Assembly (NCBI RefSeq): GCF_019977735.1
Contig: NZ_AP025018.1
Coordinates: forward strand, 1,488,001-1,552,000
Reading direction: 5' to 3'
Length of the DNA: 64,000 nucleotides
Origin: Calothrix sp. PCC 7716
Lineage (GTDB): Bacteria > Cyanobacteriota > Cyanobacteriia > Cyanobacteriales > Nostocaceae
Below are positions 17,658 through 28,680 of the stretch, piece after piece. The notes beneath the pieces are model-generated. The model had not been told where the DNA came from. It saw only the letters and a list, made by a program, of their open reading frames with translations, and did not search any database. Both the position numbers and the translations under genes were made by a program. Each line of letters begins with the position of its first letter. The first letter of the stretch is position 1.

Positions 17658-18191
17658 ATGAGTATAGCAGCGGCAAAAATCGAAGCAATTCTCTATTTAA
17701 AGGGTAGACCCTTGTCTATTGGCGAAATAGCCGAATATGCAGCATGTGACCGAATGACGGCACAAGAGGGAGTTATCGAGCTAATTGATGAATATGCCCA
17801 TCGAGATACTGCTTTAGAAGTAGTTGAAACTTCAGGTGGTTACTGTCTGCAAGTACGTTCAGATTATCAAGATTTAGTGCAAACGCTGATTCCTGTAGAG
17901 TTGGGTGTAGGCGCCTTAAGGACTCTAGCAGCGATTGCACTTCATAGTCCAATTAAGCAAAGCGATTTAATCAACGTGCGTGGTTCTGGAGCGTATCAAC
18001 ATGTTCAAGAATTAGTTGAGCAAGGCTTTATTCGTAAACGTCGTGATAGCGATTCTCGCTCGTACTCGCTACAAACAACTGCAAAATTTAACCAGTACTT
18101 CCAAATCGACCAACTTCCACAGCCTTTTGTAGCACGACAAGAAGAGCGTCAGTTAGAATTAGAACTCTTACCACAAGCAGAAGCAAGTTAA
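17658..18191 (+). CDS. scpB: Segregation and condensation protein B
   Basis: A 177-residue protein with two winged-helix-like halves: AAAKIEAILYLKGRPLSIGE and AEYAACDRMTAQEGVIELID in the first, and LRTLAAIALHSPIKQSDLIN, VRGSGAYQHVQELVEQGFI and RKRRDSDSRSYSLQTT in the second. This is the ScpB pattern; ScpB dimers bind the ScpA kleisin and regulate the SMC condensin that organizes chromosomes. The acidic, Gln-rich tail (RQEERQLELELLPQAEAS) is usual. It follows ispD by 70 bp; whether they share a transcript is unclear. Confidence 0.92.
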   Translation: MSIAAAKIEAILYLKGRPLSIGEIAEYAACDRMTAQEGVIELIDEYAHRDTALEVVETSGGYCLQVRSDYQDLVQTLIPVELGVGALRTLAAIALHSPIKQSDLINVRGSGAYQHVQELVEQGFIRKRRDSDSRSYSLQTTAKFNQYFQIDQLPQPFVARQEERQLELELLPQAEAS

Positions 18192-18310
18192 TAACTGCAC
18201 GCGCAGTTGTAGGGACACTTTAAATAGTGCCCTTCACACCTTAGAATGTGGCTCACTCTTAATGCTATGGTTTAGAGTAGAATTAGCAACTCAGCTAAAA
18301 AAAATAGCCA

Positions 18311-18658
18311 ATGGTATTTGACCCTAACTTTTTAAATGACAACTTCGATGGCCGCACTTCGGAACTCATGAATGAGAGCTTTGAGGAACATCCAAATCCG
18401 TTACTCAATTATCTCCAACACCAATCGCCGGAAGTTCTAGCGCGCGTCGCCCAGTCAGTCAGTCCTGAAATTAAGCAAATCATATCGCAAAACGTCCAAG
18501 GCTTAGTAGGGATGCTGCCTCCCGACAACTTCAACGTACAAATTACAACCGACCGCGACAATTTAGCCGGACTGTTGGCATCGGCGATGATGACGGGATA
18601 TTTTCTTCGCCAGATGGAACAGCGAATGCATTTGGATAATTTAAATAGCAGCCATTAA
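18311..18658 (+). CDS. DUF760-domain protein
   Basis: A 115-residue soluble protein with the DUF760 pattern: NPLLNYLQHQSPEVLARVAQ, SPEIKQIISQNVQGLVGMLP, FNVQITTDRDNLAGLLASAM and MTGYFLRQMEQRM. The family occurs in cyanobacteria and plastids, and its biochemical role is unknown. It starts 120 bp after scpB in the same direction. Confidence 0.85.
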   Translation: MVFDPNFLNDNFDGRTSELMNESFEEHPNPLLNYLQHQSPEVLARVAQSVSPEIKQIISQNVQGLVGMLPPDNFNVQITTDRDNLAGLLASAMMTGYFLRQMEQRMHLDNLNSSH

Positions 18659-18715
18659 TTCAAATTAATTAATTAATGGCTTATCTAACGGCACTTAAAA
18701 CTGCCATAAGCGCAA

Positions 18716-19936
18716 TTAACGGAGCGGGTAAGTTCCCGACTGGATTTTGAAAGCCTGAATTTTATCATTACGGTTGACTTCTATTTCTAGAGTGTCGCCG
18801 ACCGAGCTTGATTCTACTAGCTTTTGAACTTGAGCGGCCGTTCTTACGGGTTTGCGATTAACCTTGACAATTAAATCGCCTACTTGAAGTCCGCCTTTCT
18901 GCGCTGGAGATTTTTCGGTAATTCCTTTAATCAATATCCCCGTATCTTGCTTGATGCTTAGGTTATTTTCTTGATTAATTTGCTGTTTTTTGTTTGGACT
19001 TAAATCTACCATTTCAATTCCCAGAAAGGGATGCTCGACGCGCCCTTTCGTGAATAGTTCGCCAGCTATACGCGCAGCAGTTTCGATGGGTATAGCAAAC
19101 CCCAAACCTTGTGCATCAGCGCGAATGGCAGTATTTACACCAATTACCTCACCAGTAGAATTGAGAAGTGGGCCACCTGAGTTACCAGGGTTGATAGCAG
19201 CATCAGTTTGAATAAAACTGACTCGTTTTTCTGGCACCCCAACTTGGGCGCTTGTACGGTCAGTTGCGCTAATAATGCCAATAGTCACGGTATTATCTAA
19301 ACCGAGTGGATTACCGATTGCAATTGCCCATTGTCCAGGAATTAAATTTTGTGAGTTACCTAGTTTTACCGTTGGTAGCTTAGAACCTTCAATTTTGACG
19401 GCAGCAACATCTGTAACCGAATCAACTCCTACAACTTTTCCCTCAAAAGTCCGACCATCTTTGAGTGTCACCTGCACTGTGTCGGTATCAGCGACGACAT
19501 GAGCATTTGTAAGTAATTGACCATCTTGACTCAAAATAAAACCAGAACCAGTACCTCGTTCAATTCTTTCTTGGGGTACTGGTTGCTCATTTTCACCAAA
19601 AAACCGTTTTAATATTGGATTTTTGAATGCGTCCGAAATTGGATTTGCGACTTTGCGAGTGGCATTAATTCGTACAACTGATGGACCTGTACGTTGAACC
19701 GCAGCAGAAATAAAATTGACATCTTGCTCTCCAACTGCGCCAATTACACCTCCTACAGAAGGCGCCACAATTGTATCTGGGGTTGAGGTAACTGTAACAT
19801 TTCTTAACTCTTGAAACTGGCGCCTTGCTTGTGGAGCAAGAAAAGAATTAGCAAACATTGCCATACTACCACCGAACATTCCGCCAACTGTCACAAGAGA
19901 AAAATAAACAATTAATTGCTTTAAGGATAATTTCAT
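18716..19936 (-). CDS. HtrA/DegP-type serine protease (HhoA/HhoB/HtrA group)
   Basis: A 406-residue trypsin-fold protease with a PDZ domain. An N-terminal hydrophobic segment (residues 8-32) exports or anchors it. The catalytic triad is complete: His146 in LLTNAHVVAD, Asp176 in SVTDVAAVKI and Ser253 in AINPGNSGGPLLN. One PDZ domain (about 300-400) contains ITEKSPAQKGGLQVGDLIVK. Cyanobacterial HhoA/HhoB/HtrA proteins degrade or refold damaged proteins in the periplasm and at thylakoids; which of the three this is cannot be decided. It is convergent with the DUF760 gene. Confidence 0.92.
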   Translation of the reverse strand: MKLSLKQLIVYFSLVTVGGMFGGSMAMFANSFLAPQARRQFQELRNVTVTSTPDTIVAPSVGGVIGAVGEQDVNFISAAVQRTGPSVVRINATRKVANPISDAFKNPILKRFFGENEQPVPQERIERGTGSGFILSQDGQLLTNAHVVADTDTVQVTLKDGRTFEGKVVGVDSVTDVAAVKIEGSKLPTVKLGNSQNLIPGQWAIAIGNPLGLDNTVTIGIISATDRTSAQVGVPEKRVSFIQTDAAINPGNSGGPLLNSTGEVIGVNTAIRADAQGLGFAIPIETAARIAGELFTKGRVEHPFLGIEMVDLSPNKKQQINQENNLSIKQDTGILIKGITEKSPAQKGGLQVGDLIVKVNRKPVRTAAQVQKLVESSSVGDTLEIEVNRNDKIQAFKIQSGTYPLR

Positions 19937-20072
19937 AGTAATAACACGTAAGAGACAATAATTTTAAGAACAAAGCTGCGAGCAAGTACTAATTTATAAG
20001 TTTAATCAAGCAAAAAGCTTGTTGCCAGGTAGTCATAGCCATGTATTCATTGGTTCTATGGCAATAACCGTA

Positions 20073-20168
20073 TTATATGAAGGCGCCCCCTGAACGATTA
20101 CTATAAAATCGCCATCTAAAAGCTAAAATAAAACCTAAAATTAATAAGACTGCTGCACTTGGATTCAT
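20073..20168 (-). CDS. Candidate 31-residue membrane miniprotein
   Basis: A short minus-strand frame from ATG at 20168 to TAA at 20073-20075. It encodes one hydrophobic helix (AAVLLILGFILAF) followed by a basic segment (RWRFYSNR), a common layout for small membrane proteins of cyanobacteria. A GGGAGA lies about nine bases before the ATG. It matches no photosystem or cytochrome small subunit I recall. Against it: its start region runs antisense into the first codons of the LysM/M23 gene, and short hydrophobic frames arise by chance. Confidence 0.3.
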   Translation of the reverse strand: MNPSAAVLLILGFILAFRWRFYSNRSGGAFI

Positions 20169-20170
20169 GC

Positions 20171-21046
20171 ATGAAATCTCCCATCTACTTACCGATAATT
20201 TGTTACGTATTTAACATATTTGCCGTATTACTAGCACTTTCATCAAATACGCTAGCTCAAAGTAGTAGCAGTTGTCCAAGAGCTGCATTATCGCGGTTTT
20301 TGCGACATACGGTATCGAGTGGTGAAACCCTTGAAACAATAGCCCAAAAGTATAATCTCACGCCTAAATCAATTCTTACCATGAATCCGGGGCTGCAAAA
20401 CCGTGCGATTATTGCAGGTAATCAAATCTTGATACCTCCCTATAACGGTATCATCGTTGAAGTCCCGCGCGGAATGACCTGGCGTGATATCGCAAAGCAA
20501 TATAAAATTCGTGCCGATGTACTATATGAAATTAATGGTTGCCAATCCATACCCCGACTAGTATTCATTCCATCAAGGCGCCCTTCTGAGCAATCTGACG
20601 AAATATCAACAGCCAGTACAAATACTTCTACTTCCATACGCTTCGCTGTTTATCCGCTTGCTGCATTAGCAACAATAGCTTTACCCTACGGATGGCAAAA
20701 TAATCCTAAAAACGGCGAAGTCTTTTTTCACAGTGGAATAGACCTACTGGCGCCATTAGGAACCGGAGTACAAGCAACAGGAGACGGAACCGTAGCATTT
20801 GCGGGTACACAAGGTAGCTATGGAAACTTAGTAATAATCAACCACGGAAAAGGAATACAAACTCGTTACGCTCAATTAGAAACTATTAAAGTCACAGCAG
20901 GTCAAAAAGTTCAACAAGGTAACATCCTCGGAACCGTCGGTACCACAGGAAAACCAACATCACCCCAACCTCATTTACACTTTGAAGTCCGTACTAGTTC
21001 CGATTTAGGTTGGAAAGCCCTAAACCCTCAAGATTATTTAAAATAA
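20171..21046 (+). CDS. LysM and M23-family peptidoglycan hydrolase (murein endopeptidase)
   Basis: A 291-residue exported protein. The ATG at 20171 is chosen over a TTG four codons earlier because it opens a standard signal peptide (MKSPIYLPIICYVFNIFAVL, cleavage near LAQS). Next comes a LysM domain (about 45-90: TVSSGETLETIAQKYNL, then NAIIAGNQ-like and ILIPP), a second, diverged LysM-like repeat (VPRGMTWRDIAKQYKI), and a C-terminal M23/LytM domain with the zinc ligands in HSGIDLLAP and PHLHFEV and the block VIINHGKGIQTRYAQLETI. All M23 zinc and catalytic positions look present. It should bind and cut, or regulate cutting of, peptidoglycan cross-links in the periplasm, probably in cell division or separation. 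Confidence 0.88.
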   Translation: MKSPIYLPIICYVFNIFAVLLALSSNTLAQSSSSCPRAALSRFLRHTVSSGETLETIAQKYNLTPKSILTMNPGLQNRAIIAGNQILIPPYNGIIVEVPRGMTWRDIAKQYKIRADVLYEINGCQSIPRLVFIPSRRPSEQSDEISTASTNTSTSIRFAVYPLAALATIALPYGWQNNPKNGEVFFHSGIDLLAPLGTGVQATGDGTVAFAGTQGSYGNLVIINHGKGIQTRYAQLETIKVTAGQKVQQGNILGTVGTTGKPTSPQPHLHFEVRTSSDLGWKALNPQDYLK

Positions 21047-21053
21047 CAACCTA

Positions 21054-21144
21054 GCAAATTATTGCAAATTATTGCAAATTATTGCAAATTATTGCAAATT
21101 ATTGCAAATTGTGGCAAATTGTGGCACAGGCATCCTGCCTGTGC
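21054..21144. repeat. 10-bp tandem repeat ending in a REP-like palindrome
   Basis: GCAAATTATT is repeated five times from 21054, then GCAAATTGTG twice, running directly into the palindrome GCACAGGCATCC / TGCCTGTGC (21124-21144). As at 10409, a tandem array borders the palindrome, which suggests these hairpins promote slippage beside them. Confidence 0.9.
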
Positions 21145-21194
21145 AAACCTTGCTAATTAGAGATTCTTCTATACATTCAGAATGACAAATTAAA

Positions 21195-21446
21195 TTAATT
21201 AAGTACGAATTGACTTAGGTATGAAATAGGTTCGTGAAGTAGAAGCATTAATTGTTGAGACGTTAGGTTAAGTTCGGCAAAAGTTTGTCCGGATGTGTCG
21301 CTAAAATCGACTTCAAACACATTAGGCGCCACTATATCAGTAACAGTACCTACTTGACCGCGATATATTCCATACTCAGGCAAATCTTCGACTAAAGCGA
21401 CAATATCGAGCAGTCTAATTTCTGCGTTTATTGTTCCAATGTTCAT
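21195..21446 (-). CDS. DUF4926-domain protein
   Basis: An 83-residue soluble protein. The ATG at 21446 is chosen because the family motif follows at once: IRLLDIVALVEDLPEYGIYR, GQVGTVTDI and FEVDFSDTSGQTFAELNL. DUF4926 is a small SH3-like-barrel family, common in cyanobacteria, often encoded beside toxin-antitoxin or stand-alone; function unknown. An upstream in-frame start at 21551 would read through the 3' end of the sensor kinase gene and is unlikely. It lies 47 bases behind the kinase in the same direction and may be co-transcribed. Confidence 0.8.
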   Translation of the reverse strand: MNIGTINAEIRLLDIVALVEDLPEYGIYRGQVGTVTDIVAPNVFEVDFSDTSGQTFAELNLTSQQLMLLLHEPISYLSQFVLN

Positions 21447-21492
21447 AGTTTTCAGTCTTTTTGTTGAAGTAAATAATTTGAAGTAAATAAAC

Positions 21493-23217
21493 TTAGCCTT
21501 CTGCCATAAGTGGTAAACTGACTGTAAAAGTGGAACCGTTACCAGGTTCACTTTTCAGCAGAATTTCACCACCCATCATTTGGCAAAAATGACGGCTAAT
21601 AGCTAACCCTAAACCAGTACCACCGTACTTTTTAGTAGTCGAAGCATCACCTTGGGTAAATGGCTTAAATAATTGCTGCTGCTGATGGTACGTCATGCCA
21701 ATACCAGTATCGCTAACGGTAAAGATTATTTTTTCCTGTGGGTATTCGCCACCTCTATCTTCTTTTTCCGTGCGTACTCTCAAACATACTTTGCCATTCG
21801 TTGTAAATTTAGCAGCATTACTGAGCAAATTCAATAATACCTGACGGACGCGCGTTTGGTCAGCATACATTGTTCCAAGTTGCGGGTCGCAGTCTATCTC
21901 AAAAAGATTACCATTTTTTTCGATTGATGGTTTGACTGTTAGAACAACATTATTTATTAACGTTGCAATTTCAAACGTTTCCGGATAAAGAGTCATTTTA
22001 CCCGCTTCAATCTTCGATAAGTCGAGAATGTCGTTAATAAGTTCGAGTAAGTGTCTACCTGCGGAATTAATAGTTTCTAGGTCAGTAGCAAAATCTCCTT
22101 CTAACCCCATGTCACAAGCGTCGTCTTGTAGCAACTGACTCAAACCAATAACAGCATTGAGTGGGGTACGCAACTCGTGACTAACGTTGGCAAGAAATTG
22201 ACTTTTTGTTTTGCTTGCTGCTTCGGCTTCTTCTTTTGCCTGCTGTAGTTCTTTTGTTCTTTCTGATACTCGTTCTATCAATCTATTAAGGGATTTTGCT
22301 AGTAACCCTATTTCATCTTCGGTTGTTACTGGCGCCCTTAAATCAAAGTTGGATTTTCTTGCGACCTGTTCAGCGACCTGGGTAACAATAATAACAGGCT
22401 CGGCGATATCACGTGAAGTTCTCCAAGCTACGATAGCAGCAACGGCAACCGAAGCTAACATACTCAAGATAGTAATCAAACGTTCATAAGTTTTGGCATT
22501 TTCAACATCTTTATAACGTTTCTCGCTTTCAATTTGAGCAGCTTCAGCAGTTTCAAGCAACCTTTGCGATAGCTGGTCTAACTGTATAGCAGTTTCTTGG
22601 CGCATCACCGAAAGCAACTCGTTGGTAAGCGTCGCAGCAGATTCTCCTTGGAGTGGTTGTTTTGCTTCTACATCTTGTAAAATTGACTCAACTTGCCCAA
22701 CGTAAGATTTTAAGTTATCAGCGTACTCACTTAAAAAAGTACGTAACGCTTTTGGGCGCGAACTTGAGCGCGAATTATCAAGAAAAGAGGCTAATTTTTG
22801 CTCAGATTTTTGCGCTCTAATAAAATTATCCCGAAAGGCATTTTGCGCTTCGAGTAATTGCTGCTTATCTTGTACGACAGCAGGTAGCTTATAGCTAATA
22901 AGCAGTGTCCGCATTGCCGCATCTTTATAACTAGCTAAAAGTTTAGATTGGTTACTAGCTTGGTCTAATTGTCTAATTTCGTGTCCTCGGTAATAGTTAG
23001 CTGTAATAAATCCAGTTAAAGAACCCAAAAATCCAATGCCAATTGCCAGAAAATAACCGTAGCCGATTTTTTGGTGAATCCGCCATGAGCTAGCTTTGAG
23101 TTTCCCGCGTGTGGGAAATTCAATCGTCGGCAGTTCATCGGTTGAGGGCTGATTTGGTGGCACTGTTTTAGTTTCGGAACGTTTATTGAAAGCGGTCGGC
23201 TGAAGCTTCGTTCGCAT
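21493..23217 (-). CDS. Membrane sensor histidine kinase with HAMP domain
   Basis: A 574-residue kinase. After a cytosolic lead of about 45 residues come two membrane helices (about 53-75 and 250-270) around an all-helical periplasmic sensor of about 175 residues, then a HAMP domain ([20 protein letters not shown]), a short coiled coil, HisKA with the phospho-acceptor His in [19 protein letters not shown], and HATPase_c with LLSNAAKFT (N box), DTGIGM (G1) and [20 protein letters not shown] (G2). All catalytic boxes are intact. No receiver domain is fused and no response regulator is nearby, so the partner is elsewhere. The ligand sensed is unknown. Confidence 0.93.
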   Translation of the reverse strand: MRTKLQPTAFNKRSETKTVPPNQPSTDELPTIEFPTRGKLKASSWRIHQKIGYGYFLAIGIGFLGSLTGFITANYYRGHEIRQLDQASNQSKLLASYKDAAMRTLLISYKLPAVVQDKQQLLEAQNAFRDNFIRAQKSEQKLASFLDNSRSSSRPKALRTFLSEYADNLKSYVGQVESILQDVEAKQPLQGESAATLTNELLSVMRQETAIQLDQLSQRLLETAEAAQIESEKRYKDVENAKTYERLITILSMLASVAVAAIVAWRTSRDIAEPVIIVTQVAEQVARKSNFDLRAPVTTEDEIGLLAKSLNRLIERVSERTKELQQAKEEAEAASKTKSQFLANVSHELRTPLNAVIGLSQLLQDDACDMGLEGDFATDLETINSAGRHLLELINDILDLSKIEAGKMTLYPETFEIATLINNVVLTVKPSIEKNGNLFEIDCDPQLGTMYADQTRVRQVLLNLLSNAAKFTTNGKVCLRVRTEKEDRGGEYPQEKIIFTVSDTGIGMTYHQQQQLFKPFTQGDASTTKKYGGTGLGLAISRHFCQMMGGEILLKSEPGNGSTFTVSLPLMAEG

Positions 23218-23578
23218 CCCTCAATCCTCCCTTGCCCTCCCGCATTGGACATTTATATATAAGCGTAAATTTGCTGCTTTGTGTGGATTTCTTATATTGA
23301 TACTTAATTAAGTTAAATTAGAAAGCACTCTTACGCCAAAATTTCTTATTTTTGGTCAAAAATAAGTATTAATGACTAATTACATACTTTCAACACAAAT
23401 GCACCTGAGCTTCATCCATGATTCTTAAATCAACAAAGCAAATATTATGATATCAAAAGAATTTAGTTTTCTGAAAGAAACCTGGTTTCTGATACATCAA
23501 AGGGTATGCAGGAGTTGCTGCATACCCTTTTGTTGCCATCAAATTACAGCAAGCGTTCTCGCGGGCAACATCAAAGCT
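23218..23578. other. Intergenic region with palindromes
   Basis: A 360-base gap upstream of the sensor kinase. It holds a single degenerate AGAAACCTGGTTTCT arm (23476-23490) of the palindrome family seen at 12227 and 44248, and the metK terminator hairpin. No gene is supported. Confidence 0.6.
23499..23530 (-). terminator. Terminator-like hairpin behind metK
   Basis: Perfect 13-base arms AAAGGGTATGCAG / CTGCATACCCTTT with a six-base loop, 50 bases downstream of the metK stop. The T-run after the stem on the minus strand is short (TTT), so strength is uncertain; the opposite strand carries TTTTGTT. Confidence 0.65.
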
Positions 23579-24841
23579 TTACACAACTGCTGTTAATTGC
23601 AAGTTGGTAGCTGCGGCTTTGAGTACTTCGGCTTTGTCGGTTTTTTCCCAAGGTAAATCTAAATCGTCTCGACCAAAGTGACCGTAAGCCGCGACGTCCT
23701 GATAAAAACGTCCGCCTCGTTCGTTTGGCAAGTTTTTGAGATTTAGGGTGTGAATAATTCCTGCTGGACGCAATTCAAAGTTTTCTTTGATTATTTCTAG
23801 CAAGATATCATCGCTAACTTTACCTGTACCGAAGGTTTCAACAAAAATACTTGTTGGTCTTGCTACACCGATAGCATAGCTTAACTGTACTTCGCATTTT
23901 TCTGCCAAACCAGCAGCGACAATATTTTTAGCGACATAGCGACAAGCATATGCTGCACTGCGGTCTACTTTTGTGGGGTCTTTTCCTGAGAAGGCGCCAC
24001 CACCATGTCGAGAGTAACCACCGTAGGTGTCAACGATAATTTTGCGTCCGGTCAAACCAGCATCACCTTGTGGTCCACCAACAACAAATTTACCAGTGGG
24101 GTTGACTAAAAAGCGTGTTTCTGAGTCTGGCTTAATTTCTAAATCGCCAAACACAGGTTCAACGACGGCGCCCCACAAGTCTTCTTTAATTTTGGCTTGA
24201 ACAGCTAGTTCGTCGGTGATATCACCAATTACGGCATCGTGCTGAGTTGAAATTAAAATAGTGTCAATGCCAACTGGGCGCCCGTTTTCGTAAATAACAG
24301 TAACTTGGGTTTTACCATCTGGACGAAGGTAAGGAAGTAGTTTTGTTTTACGAACAACAGCTAAACGACGCGCGATACGGTGAGAAAGTGAGATTGGCAA
24401 AGGCATGAATTCTGGAGTTTCGTTACATGCGAAACCGAACATAATACCTTGGTCGCCGGCGCCAACCTTATCAAAAAGTTCATCGCTGGTTTGTTCGCGA
24501 GTTTCTTGAGCAGTGTTTACACCTTGAGCAATGTCAGGTGACTGTTCATCTAACGCGACTAAAACCGAGCAGCTTGTAGCAGAAAAGCCATTATCAGCAT
24601 CGTTGTAGCCAATTTCAGCGATTTTTTGACGCACTAATTTAACGTAGTTGACGTTAGCTTTAGTTGTGATTTCACCTGTAATCACTACCATGCCAGTATT
24701 GACGACAACCTCAGCAGCTACACGGCTTTGCGGGTCTTGTGCAAGCAGTGCATCCAAAATAGTATCTGAGATTTGGTCGCAAACCTTATCTGGATGCCCT
24801 TCGGTTACAGACTCAGAGGTGAATAAATTTCTACGTGACAA
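23579..24841 (-). CDS. metK: S-adenosylmethionine synthase
   Basis: A 420-residue enzyme making S-adenosylmethionine from methionine and ATP. N-terminal [20 protein letters not shown], the middle loop [20 protein letters not shown], and the C-terminal [20 protein letters not shown] with [20 protein letters not shown] are all intact. The start is a TTG at 24841 (SRRNLF...), chosen because a strong AGGAGG lies at proper distance upstream and homologues start with the same residues; an ATG overlapping the ribosome site is in another frame. Length is normal. Confidence 0.96.
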   Translation of the reverse strand: MSRRNLFTSESVTEGHPDKVCDQISDTILDALLAQDPQSRVAAEVVVNTGMVVITGEITTKANVNYVKLVRQKIAEIGYNDADNGFSATSCSVLVALDEQSPDIAQGVNTAQETREQTSDELFDKVGAGDQGIMFGFACNETPEFMPLPISLSHRIARRLAVVRKTKLLPYLRPDGKTQVTVIYENGRPVGIDTILISTQHDAVIGDITDELAVQAKIKEDLWGAVVEPVFGDLEIKPDSETRFLVNPTGKFVVGGPQGDAGLTGRKIIVDTYGGYSRHGGGAFSGKDPTKVDRSAAYACRYVAKNIVAAGLAEKCEVQLSYAIGVARPTSIFVETFGTGKVSDDILLEIIKENFELRPAGIIHTLNLKNLPNERGGRFYQDVAAYGHFGRDDLDLPWEKTDKAEVLKAAATNLQLTAVV

Positions 24842-25061
24842 ATGAACATTCCTCCTTTCATAGGTTTATACTAAGCTGCCATATTCAGTCTGTATACACA
24901 AATTTGATTTAGCCGCTTTAATCAGCAATCATAACAACATTTCTACTTTGACAACGAGCGAGTTTTGTTATCTTCATCAAAATCAAGTGTTTTCACGGAA
25001 TAAATTTAATCAATGTATGACTTTTGGTAGATACAAATTTAATTAGATAGTGATTTTACGT

Positions 25062-25086
25062 AAAAAAGGGCACCCGTTGGCGCCCT
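25062..25086 (-). terminator. Intrinsic terminator of prk
   Basis: On the minus strand AAGGGCGCC, loop AACGG, then GTGCCCTT and six Ts, 30 bases beyond the prk stop. This is a textbook Rho-independent terminator; its stem contains one of the window's many GGCGCC hexamers. Confidence 0.85.
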
Positions 25087-25116
25087 TGATTTTGTATAGA
25101 TTTGTGATGTATTTAA

Positions 25117-26121
25117 CTACACATTAACGGCTAATTTTGCTTCTTTTGCAGTCAAGCGTTCGTAAGCGGCACGCATTTTCAAGCCAGTCAGAACTTGGAA
25201 CAAGCCAGTGCCATTGTTGGAGCCAGGATATTCACGGTGCTGAACCAATAAGTGGGTCATTTCACCCTCATACTTGGTTGAAGTCTTACTGAGGTGAGTT
25301 TCAATATAAATCACTTCGTCGAGATTATCGAACTGACCATCAACCTCTAAAACAGAGACATAGCGACCGTAGTATACATCCGAACCATAGTACAATTGCA
25401 TACCTGGGTAAGAACAAGTCAACTTGCGTCCACAAGGAGTCCAGGTAATAGTTGAGCCTTCATCGAATAGATACACTGGCTCAAATCCTTCCTTGCCTTC
25501 GCGTTGTAGCATTCGCACACGCAGAACTTTACGCTCTTCGTCGTTTTTAATTAAGTTGGTGGGCAATACTTGAAGAACTACATCCGCGAATTCGCGTTGA
25601 GGTTCGATATATTTTTGGAAATCTGGTCTACGCGAGTTGATGGCTTGTAAAACATCTTCGTAGCTATGACCACGTTCAGCCATATCGCGCTGAACTTTCC
25701 AAGCAATTTTAACTTCATCGCTTATATCAAAATAAACACTGAAGTCAATTAGTCCGCGTACCCGCTCGTCATATAAAGGATGTAAACCTTCAACCACAAT
25801 AATGTGATTTGGTACGATTTTTTCCGGCGGGTCAATCATGCCGGTTTCGTGGTTGTAGATAGGCTTCATAATTTCCTGACCATCTTTGAGCGTTTTGATT
25901 TGCTCATACATCAGGTCAAAATTATTTGCTCGTGGGTCAAGTGCTGTTATTCCTGTTTCTTTGCGTTGTTTACGGTCGAGACAATGATAGTCATCCAAAC
26001 AAATAACAGTCATTAATTCTTCACCGAACAAATCTGTCAGGCGACGCAAAAACGTAGACTTACCACACCCAGAGTCTCCAGCAACTCCAATCAGCACCAC
26101 ACGTTCCGGCTTACTTGTCAT
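25117..26121 (-). CDS. prk: Phosphoribulokinase
   Basis: A 334-residue Calvin-cycle enzyme that phosphorylates ribulose 5-phosphate to the RuBisCO substrate. Visible: P-loop GDSGCGKS (residues 15-22), the DDYHCLDR block, NHIIVVEGLHPLYDERVRGL with the catalytic-type Asp/Glu, and SYEDVLQAINSRRPDFQKYI. The two N-terminal cysteines used for thioredoxin/CP12 redox control (Cys in GCGKS and in VICLDDYHC) are present. It lies divergent from petH across a 1-kb region, an arrangement I recall from Anabaena/Nostoc. Confidence 0.97.
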   Translation of the reverse strand: MTSKPERVVLIGVAGDSGCGKSTFLRRLTDLFGEELMTVICLDDYHCLDRKQRKETGITALDPRANNFDLMYEQIKTLKDGQEIMKPIYNHETGMIDPPEKIVPNHIIVVEGLHPLYDERVRGLIDFSVYFDISDEVKIAWKVQRDMAERGHSYEDVLQAINSRRPDFQKYIEPQREFADVVLQVLPTNLIKNDEERKVLRVRMLQREGKEGFEPVYLFDEGSTITWTPCGRKLTCSYPGMQLYYGSDVYYGRYVSVLEVDGQFDNLDEVIYIETHLSKTSTKYEGEMTHLLVQHREYPGSNNGTGLFQVLTGLKMRAAYERLTAKEAKLAVNV

Positions 26122-28394
<2,273 letters not shown>

Positions 28395-28445
28395 TTAGTA
28401 GAAAGTTCTGAGTGCTGAGTGTTTATCAGTATAGTGCGCTCGTGT

Positions 28446-28509
28446 AAGGTGGGCAGTGCCCACCCTACTAATTAATTTGAAACTAGTAGGGTGGACATAT
28501 GCCACCCTA
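28446..28509. repeat. Two GGTGGGC-type palindromes
   Basis: AAGGTGGGCAGTGCCCACCCT at 28446-28466 and AGGGTGGACATATGCCACCC near 28488-28508 lie behind petH. The first belongs to a family with copies at 31281, 38541, 43531 and 60871; the second is a diverged relative. TTTTTT follows at 28515-28520, so this may also end the petH transcript. Confidence 0.8.
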
Positions 28510-28579
28510 TAATATTTTTTATTGTTGATAAAAATTTTCGAGTTCTTTTTCTGACTTCTGATTGTTGACTTTATCAAAA

Positions 28580-28658
28580 ACTCAGCACTCATTACTCAGC
28601 ACTCAGCACTCATTACTCAGCACTCAGCACTCATTACTCAGCACTAATTACTCATCAC
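28580..28658. repeat. ACTCAGCACTCATT tandem array
   Basis: Units of ACTCAGCACT alternate with CATT spacers for about 80 bases before hom. An inverted copy (AGTGCTGAGTG) lies at 28410-28420, and the same repeat is found inside the mutL coding region at 58050-58090. Confidence 0.85.
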
Positions 28659-28680
28659 TTTATTCTGGGGTGTTTTATTT

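Noticed and set aside
24842-25061. SAM riboswitch before metK
   Set aside because: No SAM-riboswitch core motif or terminator-antiterminator arrangement could be recognised; only a strong ribosome site is seen.
28395-28592. 65-codon minus-strand frame behind petH
   Set aside because: Composed of the GGTGGGC palindromes and the ACTCAGCACT repeat; the peptide mirrors repeats.
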